Assembly: GCF_039680535.1 (NCBI RefSeq) | Contig: NZ_JBDKSS010000013.1 | Coordinates: forward strand, 248,001 to 312,000 | Length of the DNA: 64,000 bases | Source: Parvibaculum sp039680535 | GTDB taxonomy: Bacteria > Pseudomonadota > Alphaproteobacteria > Parvibaculales > Parvibaculaceae | Reading direction: 5' to 3' | Shown here: in pieces, positions 51,009-60,586 of the stretch | Layout of the letters: each line of letters starts with the position of its first letter | Position numbering within the stretch: position 1 is the stretch's first letter | Notes under the pieces: generated by a model | What the model saw: the letters and a program-made list of their open reading frames with translations, nothing else | Databases searched by the model: none | What the model was told of the DNA's origin: nothing | Translations under genes and position numbers: made by a program

Positions 51009-52103
51009 ATGGAATTCGGATTGTCGGAAGACCAGCGGATGATGCAGGACAGCGTCAACCGGACGCTGGAAAAGGTCTCGCCGCTCGAGCGCGTTCGCAA
51101 GGCGGCGGAAAAGCGCGAAGCCTATGCGGGCGATGTCTGGGCGGCACTTGTCGATCTCGGCGTGCCGGGGCTTCTCGTGCCGGAAAACGAAGGCGGGATG
51201 GGCCTGAAGCTCCTCGACGCGGCGCTCGTGTCGGAAGCGCTTGGCCGCCACGTCGCGCCCGCGCCCTTTGTCGCCAGTGCCGTCATGGCGCCACTCGCGC
51301 TCATCGGCGCAGCCAGCCCCAAGCAACAGGAAGCCTTCCTGCCGAAGCTTGCGGGTGGTGAGGCGATCGCGGGCGTCGCCATTTCCGAGCGCGGATCGGG
51401 CGCGCGGGACGGCGCCGGTATCACGGCGTCGGGCGGCAAGCTCAACGGCAAGACGCTTTTCGTGCTGGATTGCGGCGGTGCCGATTTCTACATCGTCGGC
51501 GACAAGGCCGGCGGGTTGCATCTCGTCTGGGCCGATGCCGAAGGGCTGGCGCGCACGGAACTGACCACGATCGACCTCACGCGTTCGATCGGCGAACTCG
51601 ACTTCGTGAATGTCGAGGCCGAGCCGCTCGTCTCCGGCGACACGAAGGCGACGACCCGGCGCATGCTCGATGCGGGGCGCGTCATGCTCGCCGCCGACAC
51701 GCTCGGCGCCGGCTGGCGCATGATCGAGAAGGCCGTCGAATATTCCAAGGAGCGCAAGCAGTTCGGCCGCGTCATCGGCTCCTTCCAGGCGGTGAAGCAT
51801 ATGTGCGCCGAAATGGCAGCCGAACTCGAGCCGGGCCGCTCGCTCATCTGGTATGCCGCGCATGCCTTTGACGAGATCCCGGAGGAAAGCTCGCTGATGG
51901 CGGCTCACGCCAAGGCGCATCTTTCCGAGGTCGGCCGTTTCGTGGCGCGCACCGCCACCGAGGTCCATGGCGGCATGGGCTTCACCGATCTCCTGGGCCT
52001 TCATTACTGGTTCAAGCGCATCGGCCTCGACCGTCAGCTTCTCGGCTCGCCGGAGCGCGTGCGGCATGAAGCGGCCGTGATGCAGGGTTGGGCCGCTGAC
52101 TGA
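51009..52103 (+). CDS. Acyl-CoA dehydrogenase family protein (subunit B)
   Basis: A 364-residue member of the same superfamily but divergent from its neighbour. It has EFGLSEDQRMMQDSVNRTLE at the start, the loop AISERGSGAR replacing the usual SEPGAGSD, and KERKQFGRVIGSFQAVKHMC, TATEVHGGMGFTDLLGLHYW near the end. The chain stops soon after, without a YEGT-type Glu. Start at ATG 51009, after GGGAGAGCGGGAC. Likely partner of the 49802 product. Substrate unknown. Confidence 0.82.
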   Translation: MEFGLSEDQRMMQDSVNRTLEKVSPLERVRKAAEKREAYAGDVWAALVDLGVPGLLVPENEGGMGLKLLDAALVSEALGRHVAPAPFVASAVMAPLALIGAASPKQQEAFLPKLAGGEAIAGVAISERGSGARDGAGITASGGKLNGKTLFVLDCGGADFYIVGDKAGGLHLVWADAEGLARTELTTIDLTRSIGELDFVNVEAEPLVSGDTKATTRRMLDAGRVMLAADTLGAGWRMIEKAVEYSKERKQFGRVIGSFQAVKHMCAEMAAELEPGRSLIWYAAHAFDEIPEESSLMAAHAKAHLSEVGRFVARTATEVHGGMGFTDLLGLHYWFKRIGLDRQLLGSPERVRHEAAVMQGWAAD

Positions 52104-52130
52104 GATAAATATTTGGGTTGAACCTTGTCG

Positions 52131-52165
52131 CCGCCCCGGATTTCATGCACTGAAATCCGGGGCGG
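52131..52165. repeat. Perfect 15-bp hairpin in front of chrA
   Basis: CCGCCCCGGATTTCA, loop TGCAC, TGAAATCCGGGGCGG. It begins 27 bases after the dehydrogenase stop and ends 15 bases before the chrA start. No T run follows. Could be a terminator without U tract, a leader structure controlling chrA, or a member of a dispersed repeat family. Confidence 0.6.
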
Positions 52166-52180
52166 TGAACGAGGAAAAAA

Positions 52181-53353
52181 TTGGGAAACGTGGCTGAAGT
52201 CTTTCGGGCTTTTCTGAAGCTCGGCCTTACTTCCTTCGGAGGCCCCGTCGCCCATCTCGGATATTTCCGCGAGGAATTCGTCCGGAAGCGCCACTGGCTC
52301 GACGACCGCGCCTATGCGGATCTCGTCGCGATGGCGCAGTTTCTTCCCGGCCCTGCGAGCAGCCAGGTCGGCATGGGGCTCGGCCTCATGCGGGCGGGTC
52401 TGCCCGGCATGTTCGCCGCCTGGGCGGCCTTCACCCTTCCATCGGCGCTGATCCTCGTCATCGTCGCCTATGGCGCGTCGGCGCTTCAGGGGCCGGCCGC
52501 GCAGGGAATGACGCACGGGCTGATGATCGCCGCCGTCGCGGTGGTCGCCGAGGCTGTGCTGGGCATGGCGCGGACGCTGACGCCCGACTGGCAGCGCGGA
52601 CTCATTGCGCTCTTCGCTGCCGTCATATCGCTTGTCATGCCGTCCGCACTCACGCAGATCGGCGTTCTCGTCGCGGGCGGGCTTGTCGGCCTGGCCTTCG
52701 TCAAGCCGGGCGATCTCGGCGAACACGTCCCTCTGGTCAGTCCCATCGGCAGGCGCTGGGGCGCCGTGCTCATCGTCATCTTCTTCGCCTTGCTGTTTCT
52801 GCTGCCTGCTTTTGCAGCGAATGGCGGCGCAGGCCTGAAACTCTTCGAGATTTTCTATCGTGCCGGCGCTCTCGTTTTCGGCGGCGGCCATGTGGTGCTA
52901 CCATTGCTTGAGGCCGATCTCGTTCCGCGCGGGTTCATCAGCCGCGATGCATTCCTCGCGGGCTATGGCGCGGCGCAGGCGGTTCCCGGACCGCTTTTCA
53001 CGTTTTCGGCCTATGTGGGCGCCGCTCTCGATCAGGGGCCGCGCGGGCTCGCGGGCGCGGCGATCTGCCTTGCGGGCATGTTCGCCTCCTCCTTCCTGCT
53101 GGTGCCTGGCGTCATGCCTTTTTGGGTGCGCCTATCGCATCTCGCTGGCCCCCGCGCCGCCCTCATGGGCGTCAATGCTTCTGTCGTCGGCATTCTTGGT
53201 GCGGCGCTCTACACCCCGGTCGTGACCGCCGCCGTTCATACGGCGGCCGATGGCCTGCTTGCCGTTGCGGCATGGGCGTTTCTTTCGCTGGCCAAGGTTC
53301 CGGCATGGGCGCTTGTCATCGCCTGCGGCCTCGCGGGGCTGGTCATTCCCTGA
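52181..53353 (+). CDS. chrA: Chromate transporter ChrA (two-domain)
   Basis: A 390-residue membrane protein with two CHR domains: VFRAFLKLGLTSFGGPVAHL and LPGPASSQVGMGLG in the first, IFYRAGALVFGGGHVVLPLL and AVPGPLFTFSAYVG in the second. Long-chain ChrA proteins export chromate by CrO4/SO4-type exchange. The start is taken at the TTG at 52181, five bases after GAGGA; GTG 52190 is the alternative. Whether chromate is the physiological substrate is not known. Confidence 0.88.
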   Translation: MGNVAEVFRAFLKLGLTSFGGPVAHLGYFREEFVRKRHWLDDRAYADLVAMAQFLPGPASSQVGMGLGLMRAGLPGMFAAWAAFTLPSALILVIVAYGASALQGPAAQGMTHGLMIAAVAVVAEAVLGMARTLTPDWQRGLIALFAAVISLVMPSALTQIGVLVAGGLVGLAFVKPGDLGEHVPLVSPIGRRWGAVLIVIFFALLFLLPAFAANGGAGLKLFEIFYRAGALVFGGGHVVLPLLEADLVPRGFISRDAFLAGYGAAQAVPGPLFTFSAYVGAALDQGPRGLAGAAICLAGMFASSFLLVPGVMPFWVRLSHLAGPRAALMGVNASVVGILGAALYTPVVTAAVHTAADGLLAVAAWAFLSLAKVPAWALVIACGLAGLVIP

Positions 53354-53397
53354 TCGGGCGATCTCCTGTAAGGAGGGCTGCGCAACCCACGCCGGGG

Positions 53398-53676
53398 ATG
53401 AAAATGTACATAAGCTATGTCGCCGCCTTCCTGACCACCGTCGCCTTTCTTCCGCAGGCGGTAAAGACGATCAAGACCCGCGATACGGCCGGGCTTTCCG
53501 TCCTGATGTATCTGTCCTTCGTCATCGGCGTCGCATGCTGGCTGGTCTACGGATTGATGCTCGGCGACATGGCGCTCATCCTCGGCAATGGCGTGACGCT
53601 CGTGCTGGCCCTGCCGATTCTGATCATTGTCGCGATCAACGATCTGAAAGCGTGGCGCGAGGGCAGGCGCTTCTAG
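53398..53676 (+). CDS. SemiSWEET-type sugar transporter
   Basis: A 92-residue membrane protein with three predicted helices, the triple-helix bundle of bacterial SemiSWEETs that act as dimers. It has the PQ motif in TTVAFLPQAVKTIKTRDTAG and the conserved tryptophan/asparagine region ACWLVYGLMLGD and LILGNGVTLVLA. An in-frame ATG at 53404 would shorten it by two residues. Likely a low-affinity sugar uniporter. Confidence 0.85.
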   Translation: MKMYISYVAAFLTTVAFLPQAVKTIKTRDTAGLSVLMYLSFVIGVACWLVYGLMLGDMALILGNGVTLVLALPILIIVAINDLKAWREGRRF

Positions 53677-53781
53677 GGAAAACGCATGCCGGGCTTGCGC
53701 GAGAGGGCGCGGCCTGATTGCATGTCTGCAATCCAGAATAATGCGCCGAAGATGCGCGAAGACATATCGGGAGGATACATC

Positions 53782-54876
53782 ATGCGTGCAGCCATTTTCC
53801 GCGGCGGCGATCTCGTCGTCGATACATTGCCGGAGCCGAAGCCGGCCGACGGGCAAGTCGTCGTCAAGACGCTCGCCTGCGGCATCTGCGGTTCGGACCT
53901 TCATGCCTTCCATCACGCGCCCAAGATGGTCGACGCGGCCAAGCGCTCCGGGTCGAGTTTCGTGATGGATGTGAAGCGCGACATCGTGTTCGGCCACGAA
54001 TTCTGCGCCGAAATCGTCGATCACGGGCCGAACACGCAGAAGACTCACAAGGTCGGCACGCGCGTTTGCTCCGTTCCCGTTGCGATCACGCTCGCGGGCG
54101 AGAAGGCGAATATTCACCCCCTCGGCTATTCAAATGACATGCCGGGCGGCTTCGCCGAAAACATGGTTCTGAACGAGATGATGCTCATCGAGGTTCCGAA
54201 TGGGCTGTCCACGGAACATGCGGCGCTCACAGAGCCGATGGCGGTCGGCTGGCACGCGGTACAGAAGGCGCGTCTGACCAAGGAAGACGTGCCCCTCGTC
54301 ATCGGTTGCGGCCCCGTCGGCCTTGCCGTCATCGCGGCGCTGAAGATCGCGGGCGTCGGCCCGATCATTGCCGCCGACTTCAGCCCGGCGCGCCGCAAGC
54401 TTGCCGAGACCATGGGCGCCGACATCATCATCGATCCCGCCGAGCATTCGCCCTACACCCGCTGGGCCGAAGAAGCGACGCCCGAAGGCTACGATCCGAC
54501 AAGCGTCATTTCGATCCTCGGCATGGGGCCGAAGATGCGTCCCGCCGTCATTTTCGAATGCGTCGGCGTTCCCGGCATCATCCAGCAGATGTTGGAAGGC
54601 GCACCGCGCGAGGCGCGCATCGTCGTCGTCGGCGTGTGCATGGAGCAGGATCGGTTCGAGCCCTTCTTTGCGATCAACAAGGAACTCAACCTGCAATTCG
54701 TGCTCGGCTACACGCCGGACGAATTTGCCCTGACGCTGCGCCACATCGCGGAAGGCGACATCGAGGTCGCGCCGCTCGTGACGGGCAAGGTCGGTGTCGA
54801 AGGCGTGAAGCAGGCTTTCTCGGATCTCGCCAATCCGGAAGCTCACGCCAAGATCCTCGTCGAACCCTGGCGTTAA
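53782..54876 (+). CDS. Zinc-dependent medium-chain alcohol dehydrogenase
   Basis: A 364-residue MDR-superfamily oxidoreductase. Catalytic zinc ligands are seen in CGICGSDLHAFHH and GHEFCAEIVDHG; the Rossmann motif is VIGCGPVGLAVIAALKIAG. The four-cysteine structural-zinc lobe of classical alcohol dehydrogenases is absent and replaced by a long loop (CSVPVAITLAGEKANIHPLG). The ATG at 53782 follows GGGAGGATACATC; upstream in-frame Met codons have no such site. Substrate unknown. Confidence 0.88.
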   Translation: MRAAIFRGGDLVVDTLPEPKPADGQVVVKTLACGICGSDLHAFHHAPKMVDAAKRSGSSFVMDVKRDIVFGHEFCAEIVDHGPNTQKTHKVGTRVCSVPVAITLAGEKANIHPLGYSNDMPGGFAENMVLNEMMLIEVPNGLSTEHAALTEPMAVGWHAVQKARLTKEDVPLVIGCGPVGLAVIAALKIAGVGPIIAADFSPARRKLAETMGADIIIDPAEHSPYTRWAEEATPEGYDPTSVISILGMGPKMRPAVIFECVGVPGIIQQMLEGAPREARIVVVGVCMEQDRFEPFFAINKELNLQFVLGYTPDEFALTLRHIAEGDIEVAPLVTGKVGVEGVKQAFSDLANPEAHAKILVEPWR

Positions 54877-54883
54877 GAGACCA

Positions 54884-55486
54884 TCAGGCGCGCGGCTTGG
54901 TTTCGCTGAACGAACGCCGCGCGCTCAATGCCTCGAAATGTGAGGCGAGCGCGGGCCGCGTGTCGCGCCAGTCGAGGTCGGGAAAGCGGAAATCGAGATA
55001 GCCGAGGGCGCAGCCGACGGCGATCAGGCCGAGATCGAGCGAGGCGAAGCTCGCCCCCGCTTCAAGGTCGAGAAAATCGAGCGCGCGAATGATGGATTTG
55101 CGCCAGCGTTCGATAGCGGCCGGGCTCCGCTCTCCTTCGGGCCGCATGCTTTCGTAGATGGAGGCGACGCCCGCATCGAGTATGCCATCCGCGGTCGCCT
55201 GAAGCCGCAGCACCTTCCAGCGTTCCGGACCGGAGGCTGGCAGCAGAGACGGTCCCGGCAGTGTCGTGTCGAGATATTCGCATATGACCGGGCTGTCGAA
55301 GAGCGCCATGCCATCATCGAGAATGAGCGCCGGAATTTTTCCGAGCGGGTTGGCCGCGTGAAGCGCCGGCGGGTCTTCCCGCGCCGCGACGATCTCCTCG
55401 GTCACGAGGCCTTCCGCCCCTTTCTCGCGAAGAACGACGCGAACCTTGCGAACGAAGGGCGAGGTGTTGGAGGCGAAGAGCTTCAT
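54884..55486 (-). CDS. Glutathione S-transferase family protein
   Basis: A 200-residue two-domain GST. The thioredoxin-like N-domain starts KLFASNTSPFVRKVRVVLRE with Ser/Thr near position 8 for glutathione activation, and has the NPLGKIPALILDDG and DSPVICEYLD glutathione-binding turns. The C-terminal helical domain begins near residue 85. Resembles YibF/beta-like bacterial GSTs. Convergent with the zinc dehydrogenase gene (7-base gap). Could serve detoxification or maleylacetoacetate-type isomerisation. Confidence 0.88.
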   Translation of the reverse strand: MKLFASNTSPFVRKVRVVLREKGAEGLVTEEIVAAREDPPALHAANPLGKIPALILDDGMALFDSPVICEYLDTTLPGPSLLPASGPERWKVLRLQATADGILDAGVASIYESMRPEGERSPAAIERWRKSIIRALDFLDLEAGASFASLDLGLIAVGCALGYLDFRFPDLDWRDTRPALASHFEALSARRSFSETKPRA

Positions 55487-55585
55487 GTTGCACTGCCCTT
55501 TCTGGTCTTTGGAAAGCGGCGACCACGCATCTTTATGAATGTGTTAGCGAACGCTTTCATATGGTTGAAGGCGGATGTCGCTTGA

Positions 55586-56155
55586 ATGATGAGTGTAGCC
55601 ATGGACGATGTCGAGAAAAGTGAACTTAAAGCTCTGGCTAAGAAAATCTACTATGTCACGCTTGGACATGTATCGCTGGCGCTGTTCTCGTCCTTGCTGT
55701 TGTATTTCGTGAGGCCTGAGGTTTTCACACCATTGGTGGTCGGACTTGAGCCTTATTGGCCGCTATTACATCGGGTTAAGCCATATATGTTGGCTCAGGG
55801 CCTGGAGTCTCGTTATGTGTACATGTCGGTCATTTATCTGAAGGATCTCATTCTGTTCATTGTAGTGCTTGCGCTTGATGTCTTCTGGATGGTGGCGGCA
55901 AAGCTCCCACCGAGACCATCAGGCGATTTTAAGCTGGTGTTCCTGAAGTTCTTTTTGGCCGTAATTTTCATTGTTGCTCCTCTCATGTTGCTCGTGTTCG
56001 GGCCTTCGTCGATTTACTCGGGACGAAATCTGAACAGCGCTTTCGGAGGGGGAGGGTTTTTCGGACTGTACTTCTATTCATGGGCAGCGCCGGCTGGACT
56101 GGGCGTCTATTTTTTCTTCCTTGCGGGTGCTCGTCTTGTCCCATCGGCGCGGTAA
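55586..56155 (+). CDS. Unknown four-helix membrane protein, atypical base composition
   Basis: A 189-residue protein of unknown family. It has about four membrane helices (near residues 25-45, 80-105, 120-143, 160-183) and a short charged N-terminus. The gene is clearly poorer in G+C than its surroundings (roughly half by eye versus about two thirds) and uses AT-ending codons such as AAA, TTA and TAT seldom used by its neighbours. This points to recent acquisition. No mobility gene or repeat flanks it. No functional motif seen. Confidence 0.6.
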   Translation: MMSVAMDDVEKSELKALAKKIYYVTLGHVSLALFSSLLLYFVRPEVFTPLVVGLEPYWPLLHRVKPYMLAQGLESRYVYMSVIYLKDLILFIVVLALDVFWMVAAKLPPRPSGDFKLVFLKFFLAVIFIVAPLMLLVFGPSSIYSGRNLNSAFGGGGFFGLYFYSWAAPAGLGVYFFFLAGARLVPSAR

Positions 56156-56279
56156 TGCACACAAGGGGCGTCTCTCCCGTCTGGCGAGGCACAGTTAGCA
56201 TTGCCCCTTTCGAGGCATTCGCATGCCCGGTTCTCATGTATAGTCTTGGGTAGAGCCCTCGCGCAGCAAGGAGACACCC

Positions 56280-57266
<987 letters not shown>

Positions 57267-57269
57267 GCC

Positions 57270-57722
57270 ATGCTTGACAGCCTGTCGCTCGGCGAGTTCG
57301 GGCTCTGGGTCTGGTGGATCATCGCTGCCGTGCTCGGCATCGTCGAGCTGATCGCGCCCGGCATTTTCTTCATCTGGCTGGCCGCGGCCGCAGCCGTTGT
57401 CGCCGTCGTGGTGATGGCCGTCGATATTCCGCTGACGTTGCAGGTCGCGCTCTTTGCGGTCCTCTCGGTCATTGCGGTCTGGACATCGCGGCGCTATTTC
57501 GCGCGGCACGAGGTTCCGAGCGACCATCCGCTTCTGAACCAGCGCGCCCAGACCTATGTCGGCCGCAGCTTCACGCTGGAACAGGCGATCCTGAATGGCC
57601 GCGGCAAGATCCGCATCGGCGATACGCTATGGCTCGCCGAAGGGCCGGACCTGCCGGCGGGCACGACCGTCCATGTCACGGGCGTCGACGGCGCTGTGCT
57701 GAAGGTCGAGGCGGTCCACTAG
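57270..57722 (+). CDS. NfeD family protein
   Basis: A 150-residue membrane protein with two to three N-terminal helices (to about residue 75) and a C-terminal OB-fold domain (QTYVGRSFTLEQAILNGRGK, DTLWLAEGPDLPAGTTVHVT). This is the short NfeD form without a protease domain, coupled to stomatin-like proteins. The pair probably organises membrane protein quality control. Convergent with the following lipoprotein gene. Confidence 0.9.
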   Translation: MLDSLSLGEFGLWVWWIIAAVLGIVELIAPGIFFIWLAAAAAVVAVVVMAVDIPLTLQVALFAVLSVIAVWTSRRYFARHEVPSDHPLLNQRAQTYVGRSFTLEQAILNGRGKIRIGDTLWLAEGPDLPAGTTVHVTGVDGAVLKVEAVH

Positions 57723-57723
57723 C

Positions 57724-58209
57724 TCAGAGGCAGGCCGTTCCGCTGAACAGCCCGTGCGTCGCGCGCACCGTCCGTGTTTCGGTGAAGTCGCGGCAGCGGC
57801 GGCCATCCTTGTCCGTGTATTCGCGCGTCGGCCTGATGGTGCCGGAGGCCTGCTCGGTCGCAGTCCACCAGCGTACCGTCTCTCCCACCGGCACCTGCAT
57901 CACCCGCGCCATGGCGCGGCGCTGCTCGGAGGCGGGGAAGCCGGAAAGCGTCGGCCCGTTGGAGCCGCCGACCGCATAGCCGATGGCGAGCCCTGCAATG
58001 ACGGCGATCTCGGCGCCGTGGCCTGCGCCGATGACAGTGCCGAGCAATGCGCCGCCGCCCGGCCCGACAATGCCCGATCCGCGGTCGTCGACCGGAATGT
58101 GCACGAGGGGTTCGGGCTTCTTCAGCGTCACCTGCGGCTGCGGCGGCGTCGATTGCGCGCAGGCCGAAAGCGTCAGGGCAATGCAGAGCAGGGGGGCTGC
58201 TACTCTCAT
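57724..58209 (-). CDS. 17-kDa antigen-like glycine-zipper lipoprotein
   Basis: A 161-residue predicted outer-membrane lipoprotein with lipobox LSAC (residue 17). A glycine-zipper segment (GGGALLGTVIGAGHGAEIAV, GLAIGYAVGG) spans about residues 50-85, followed by a domain with conserved Trp and Cys (ETVRWWTATEQASGTIRPTR, RRCRDFTETR) resembling the surface antigen RT0821 family. Overlaps the stop of the holin-like gene by 4 bases; last gene of a three-gene envelope operon. Confidence 0.82.
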   Translation of the reverse strand: MRVAAPLLCIALTLSACAQSTPPQPQVTLKKPEPLVHIPVDDRGSGIVGPGGGALLGTVIGAGHGAEIAVIAGLAIGYAVGGSNGPTLSGFPASEQRRAMARVMQVPVGETVRWWTATEQASGTIRPTREYTDKDGRRCRDFTETRTVRATHGLFSGTACL

Positions 58210-58715
58210 GGTTCCGTCCTTTTCAGGAATGGCATGATGATCTGGCGAAGCGCCGGGCTGAGAGCTGCCACCGCGCCGAGGATCAGCGTCAGGATCGGCA
58301 GGTTCGACGTCGAGCCCTTGAAGAGGCCGAGAAGCCCCATGCTCAGTTCGTCGAGCCGCTTTTCGATGATGTCGAAATCGCGGCGGATTTCGCGCCGTGC
58401 GTCCTCGACGGAGCGATTGGCGAGCTGCATTTCAAGCTGCGCCGCGCGGCCCTGATGCTTCTGGTTGGCGATGACGAGCGAGACGAGGGCAAGCAGCACG
58501 AGCGCCGTGCCGCTGATCGCCGCTGCCCAGGTGTAGCCGTAGATTTCAGAGAGTGCGAGGAAGCCCGCGAGCGTCAGCATCGTGATGGCGAGACCCGCGA
58601 AGAGCAGGCCAATGCCGATCCATCCGGCGCGGCGCGCGAGACGGCGCGCTTCCAGTTCGGCGCGCTGCAATTCCGCCTCCGCGAGACGGCGCATGTTGGG
58701 TGTGGGGTCGAGCAT
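58206..58715 (-). CDS. Phage-holin-superfamily/YqjE-like membrane protein
   Basis: A 169-residue protein with two strong adjacent membrane helices (residues ~32-55 and 64-85) and a C-terminal third (about 145-165), preceded by a charged Arg/Glu-rich helix. The layout resembles the DUF1469/YqjE family, encoded beside YqjD/ElaB-like proteins, as here. No evidence of phage origin. Start at 58715 chosen since the upstream in-frame extension is Arg/Ser-rich noise. Confidence 0.68.
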   Translation of the reverse strand: MLDPTPNMRRLAEAELQRAELEARRLARRAGWIGIGLLFAGLAITMLTLAGFLALSEIYGYTWAAAISGTALVLLALVSLVIANQKHQGRAAQLEMQLANRSVEDARREIRRDFDIIEKRLDELSMGLLGLFKGSTSNLPILTLILGAVAALSPALRQIIMPFLKRTEP

Positions 58716-58725
58716 GATTGGGCTC

Positions 58726-58995
58726 CTATCGCGTGAAGACGCGGCCGAGGAGAAAGCCGATGCCGAAAGCGATGAGCGCGCTCGGAACGGGATTTTCCCC
58801 GATCTGCTTCTGAAGGTCGGCAAGGCCCTCCTGAACGCGTTCGCCGATCTCTTCCGCCGTTTCGCGCGCCGTGTGCGCCTGCTCGCCGGGTTGCTCACCC
58901 AGAAGGGCCTTGGCCTCTTCCAACGCCTTGGTCAGCCGGTCGACCTCGGCCTGAAGCTCGGCGATCTCCGCCGCCGTGGCGGTGTTGTCGGCCAT
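58726..58995 (-). CDS. DUF883/ElaB-YqjD-like membrane-anchored protein
   Basis: An 89-residue protein: an N-terminal coiled coil (AEIAELQAEVDRLTKALEEA), a linker, and one C-terminal membrane segment (IGENPVPSALIAFGIGFLLG) ending in GRVFTR. YqjD/ElaB proteins tether to the inner membrane and bind ribosomes in stationary phase. It heads the minus-strand set with the YqjE-like and lipoprotein genes. Confidence 0.82.
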   Translation of the reverse strand: MADNTATAAEIAELQAEVDRLTKALEEAKALLGEQPGEQAHTARETAEEIGERVQEGLADLQKQIGENPVPSALIAFGIGFLLGRVFTR

Positions 58996-59086
58996 ATGTT
59001 CGCTCCTTGCTGAACGGAATCTTGCATCAGAGCTTAGCCCGGGCCCGCGGACGCGCAAATACGGGGAAACCGAAGCAGGCGGCGGC

Positions 59087-60532
59087 TCAGAGATAGGGCG
59101 AGGCGAGCCTTATCGCCGCGTCGCGGAGTTTTACCGGGAAAGGGCGTCCGGCAATGCTTTCCAGTGTGACCGGGCGGGCACCGGCGATCTTGCCGTCAAT
59201 GATGCGGTCGAGCTTATGGGCAAAAGACCTGCCGTAGCAGTCGAGGTTCAGCTCGAAATTGAGCCGCAGGCTGCGCCCGTCCCAATTGGCGGAGCCGACG
59301 GTCGACCACATGCCGTCCACCGTCATGAGCTTGGTGTGCTCGAAATGGCTCTCGGTCTTCCAGATGCGGCAGCCCGCCTCGATGAGCCAGCCGAGAGAGG
59401 GCGTCGCTGCCCAGTCCACAAAGGGAAGGTTGTTCTTGCTGGGCAGCACGATGTCCACCTCGACGCCATGCATGGCGGCGAGCGAAAGGTTTGTCGCAAG
59501 CGTCGTGTCGGGCAGGAAATAGGGCGTCATGATGCGGATGCTCTGCCGCGCCTCGGTGAGCGCGCCGAGCAGCGTCCAGCGGATCGGGTTGAAGCCGAGG
59601 TCGGGCCCGGCCGGCAGCGCGCGCGCGACAAGTTCGCCGGCATGCGCGATATGCGGAAACCAGTCCGGCCCGCCGAGGATCTCGCCGGTCGTGAATTCCC
59701 ATTCATGTGCGAAGGTGCGCATGAGCTGGCCGACGACAGGGCCTTTCACCCGGAAGTGATGGTCGAGTATCGGCTTCTTCGGATTTTCTCCCAGCAGATT
59801 GCCGATCGAGATGTTCATGCCGCCGGTGAAGCCATGCTCGCCATCCACCACCAGGATCTTCTGGTGGTTGCGCATGTTGAGATAGGGCATCTGCCATGGC
59901 ATGAACGAATGCAGGAAACGCGCATAATTGATGCCGCGTTCCCTGAGAAGGGGAATGAGCGAGGGGCGCGAATACCACGATCCCACGCCGTCGATGAGAA
60001 CGCGCACGCGCACACCGCGCTCGACCGCGCGCGTCAGCGCATCGAGGAAAAGGCGGCCCGCCTTGTCGTTGTTGAAGATATAGGTCGAAAGAGCGACGGA
60101 GCGTGTCGCGCGGTCGATCGCCGCGACCATGGCGGGATAGGCCTCATCGCCATTTGTCAGCACATCGACGTCGTTGCCGGCTTCGAAATGTTCCGGGAGC
60201 ACCTTCTGGCCGAACCGCGCGAAGCTTTCGAGTTCCTTGCGCTGTTCCTCCGGCTCCACGGGCAGCGGTTCGTGCTGCGACGGGCCGGGCGCGGGCAGAG
60301 CCCGCCCACGCCGCACGCCGCGCAACTCCCGGGCGCGGCGCTGGATGCGGTTCACCCCGAAAAGGAGATAGATCAGCCAGCCGAGAACCGGGACCAGGAG
60401 AATGAAACCGACCCAGCCCGCCGCCGAGCGGACGTCGCTCTTGGTCAGCATGGCGTGGATGGCCGCCCCGACCATGGCGGCGAATTCTGCGGTGCCCGCG
60501 AGGTAGGGCCATATATCGGCGAGAAACTGCAT
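59087..60532 (-). CDS. cls: Cardiolipin synthase
   Basis: A 481-residue phospholipase D-superfamily enzyme that joins two phosphatidylglycerols. Two N-terminal membrane segments precede two HKD motifs: NMRNHQKILVVDG (with the H-x-K-x4-D spacing) and EHTKLMTVDG. Other family segments: NNDKAGRLFLDALTRAVERG and FTGGMNISIGN. Full length. ClsA-like; bacteria often have more than one, so its weight in cardiolipin supply is unknown. Ends within the gap before the DUF883 operon. Confidence 0.92.
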   Translation of the reverse strand: MQFLADIWPYLAGTAEFAAMVGAAIHAMLTKSDVRSAAGWVGFILLVPVLGWLIYLLFGVNRIQRRARELRGVRRGRALPAPGPSQHEPLPVEPEEQRKELESFARFGQKVLPEHFEAGNDVDVLTNGDEAYPAMVAAIDRATRSVALSTYIFNNDKAGRLFLDALTRAVERGVRVRVLIDGVGSWYSRPSLIPLLRERGINYARFLHSFMPWQMPYLNMRNHQKILVVDGEHGFTGGMNISIGNLLGENPKKPILDHHFRVKGPVVGQLMRTFAHEWEFTTGEILGGPDWFPHIAHAGELVARALPAGPDLGFNPIRWTLLGALTEARQSIRIMTPYFLPDTTLATNLSLAAMHGVEVDIVLPSKNNLPFVDWAATPSLGWLIEAGCRIWKTESHFEHTKLMTVDGMWSTVGSANWDGRSLRLNFELNLDCYGRSFAHKLDRIIDGKIAGARPVTLESIAGRPFPVKLRDAAIRLASPYL

Positions 60533-60586
60533 GGCGGCGAGCTTAGAGGAAGTGGGCGGCGCGTCCAGCCCCGCCGCCCCGCAGGA

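Noticed and set aside
58206..58715. Prophage remnant because of the holin-like protein
   Set aside because: No other phage gene is nearby; the set DUF883-YqjE-like-lipoprotein is a normal envelope operon.
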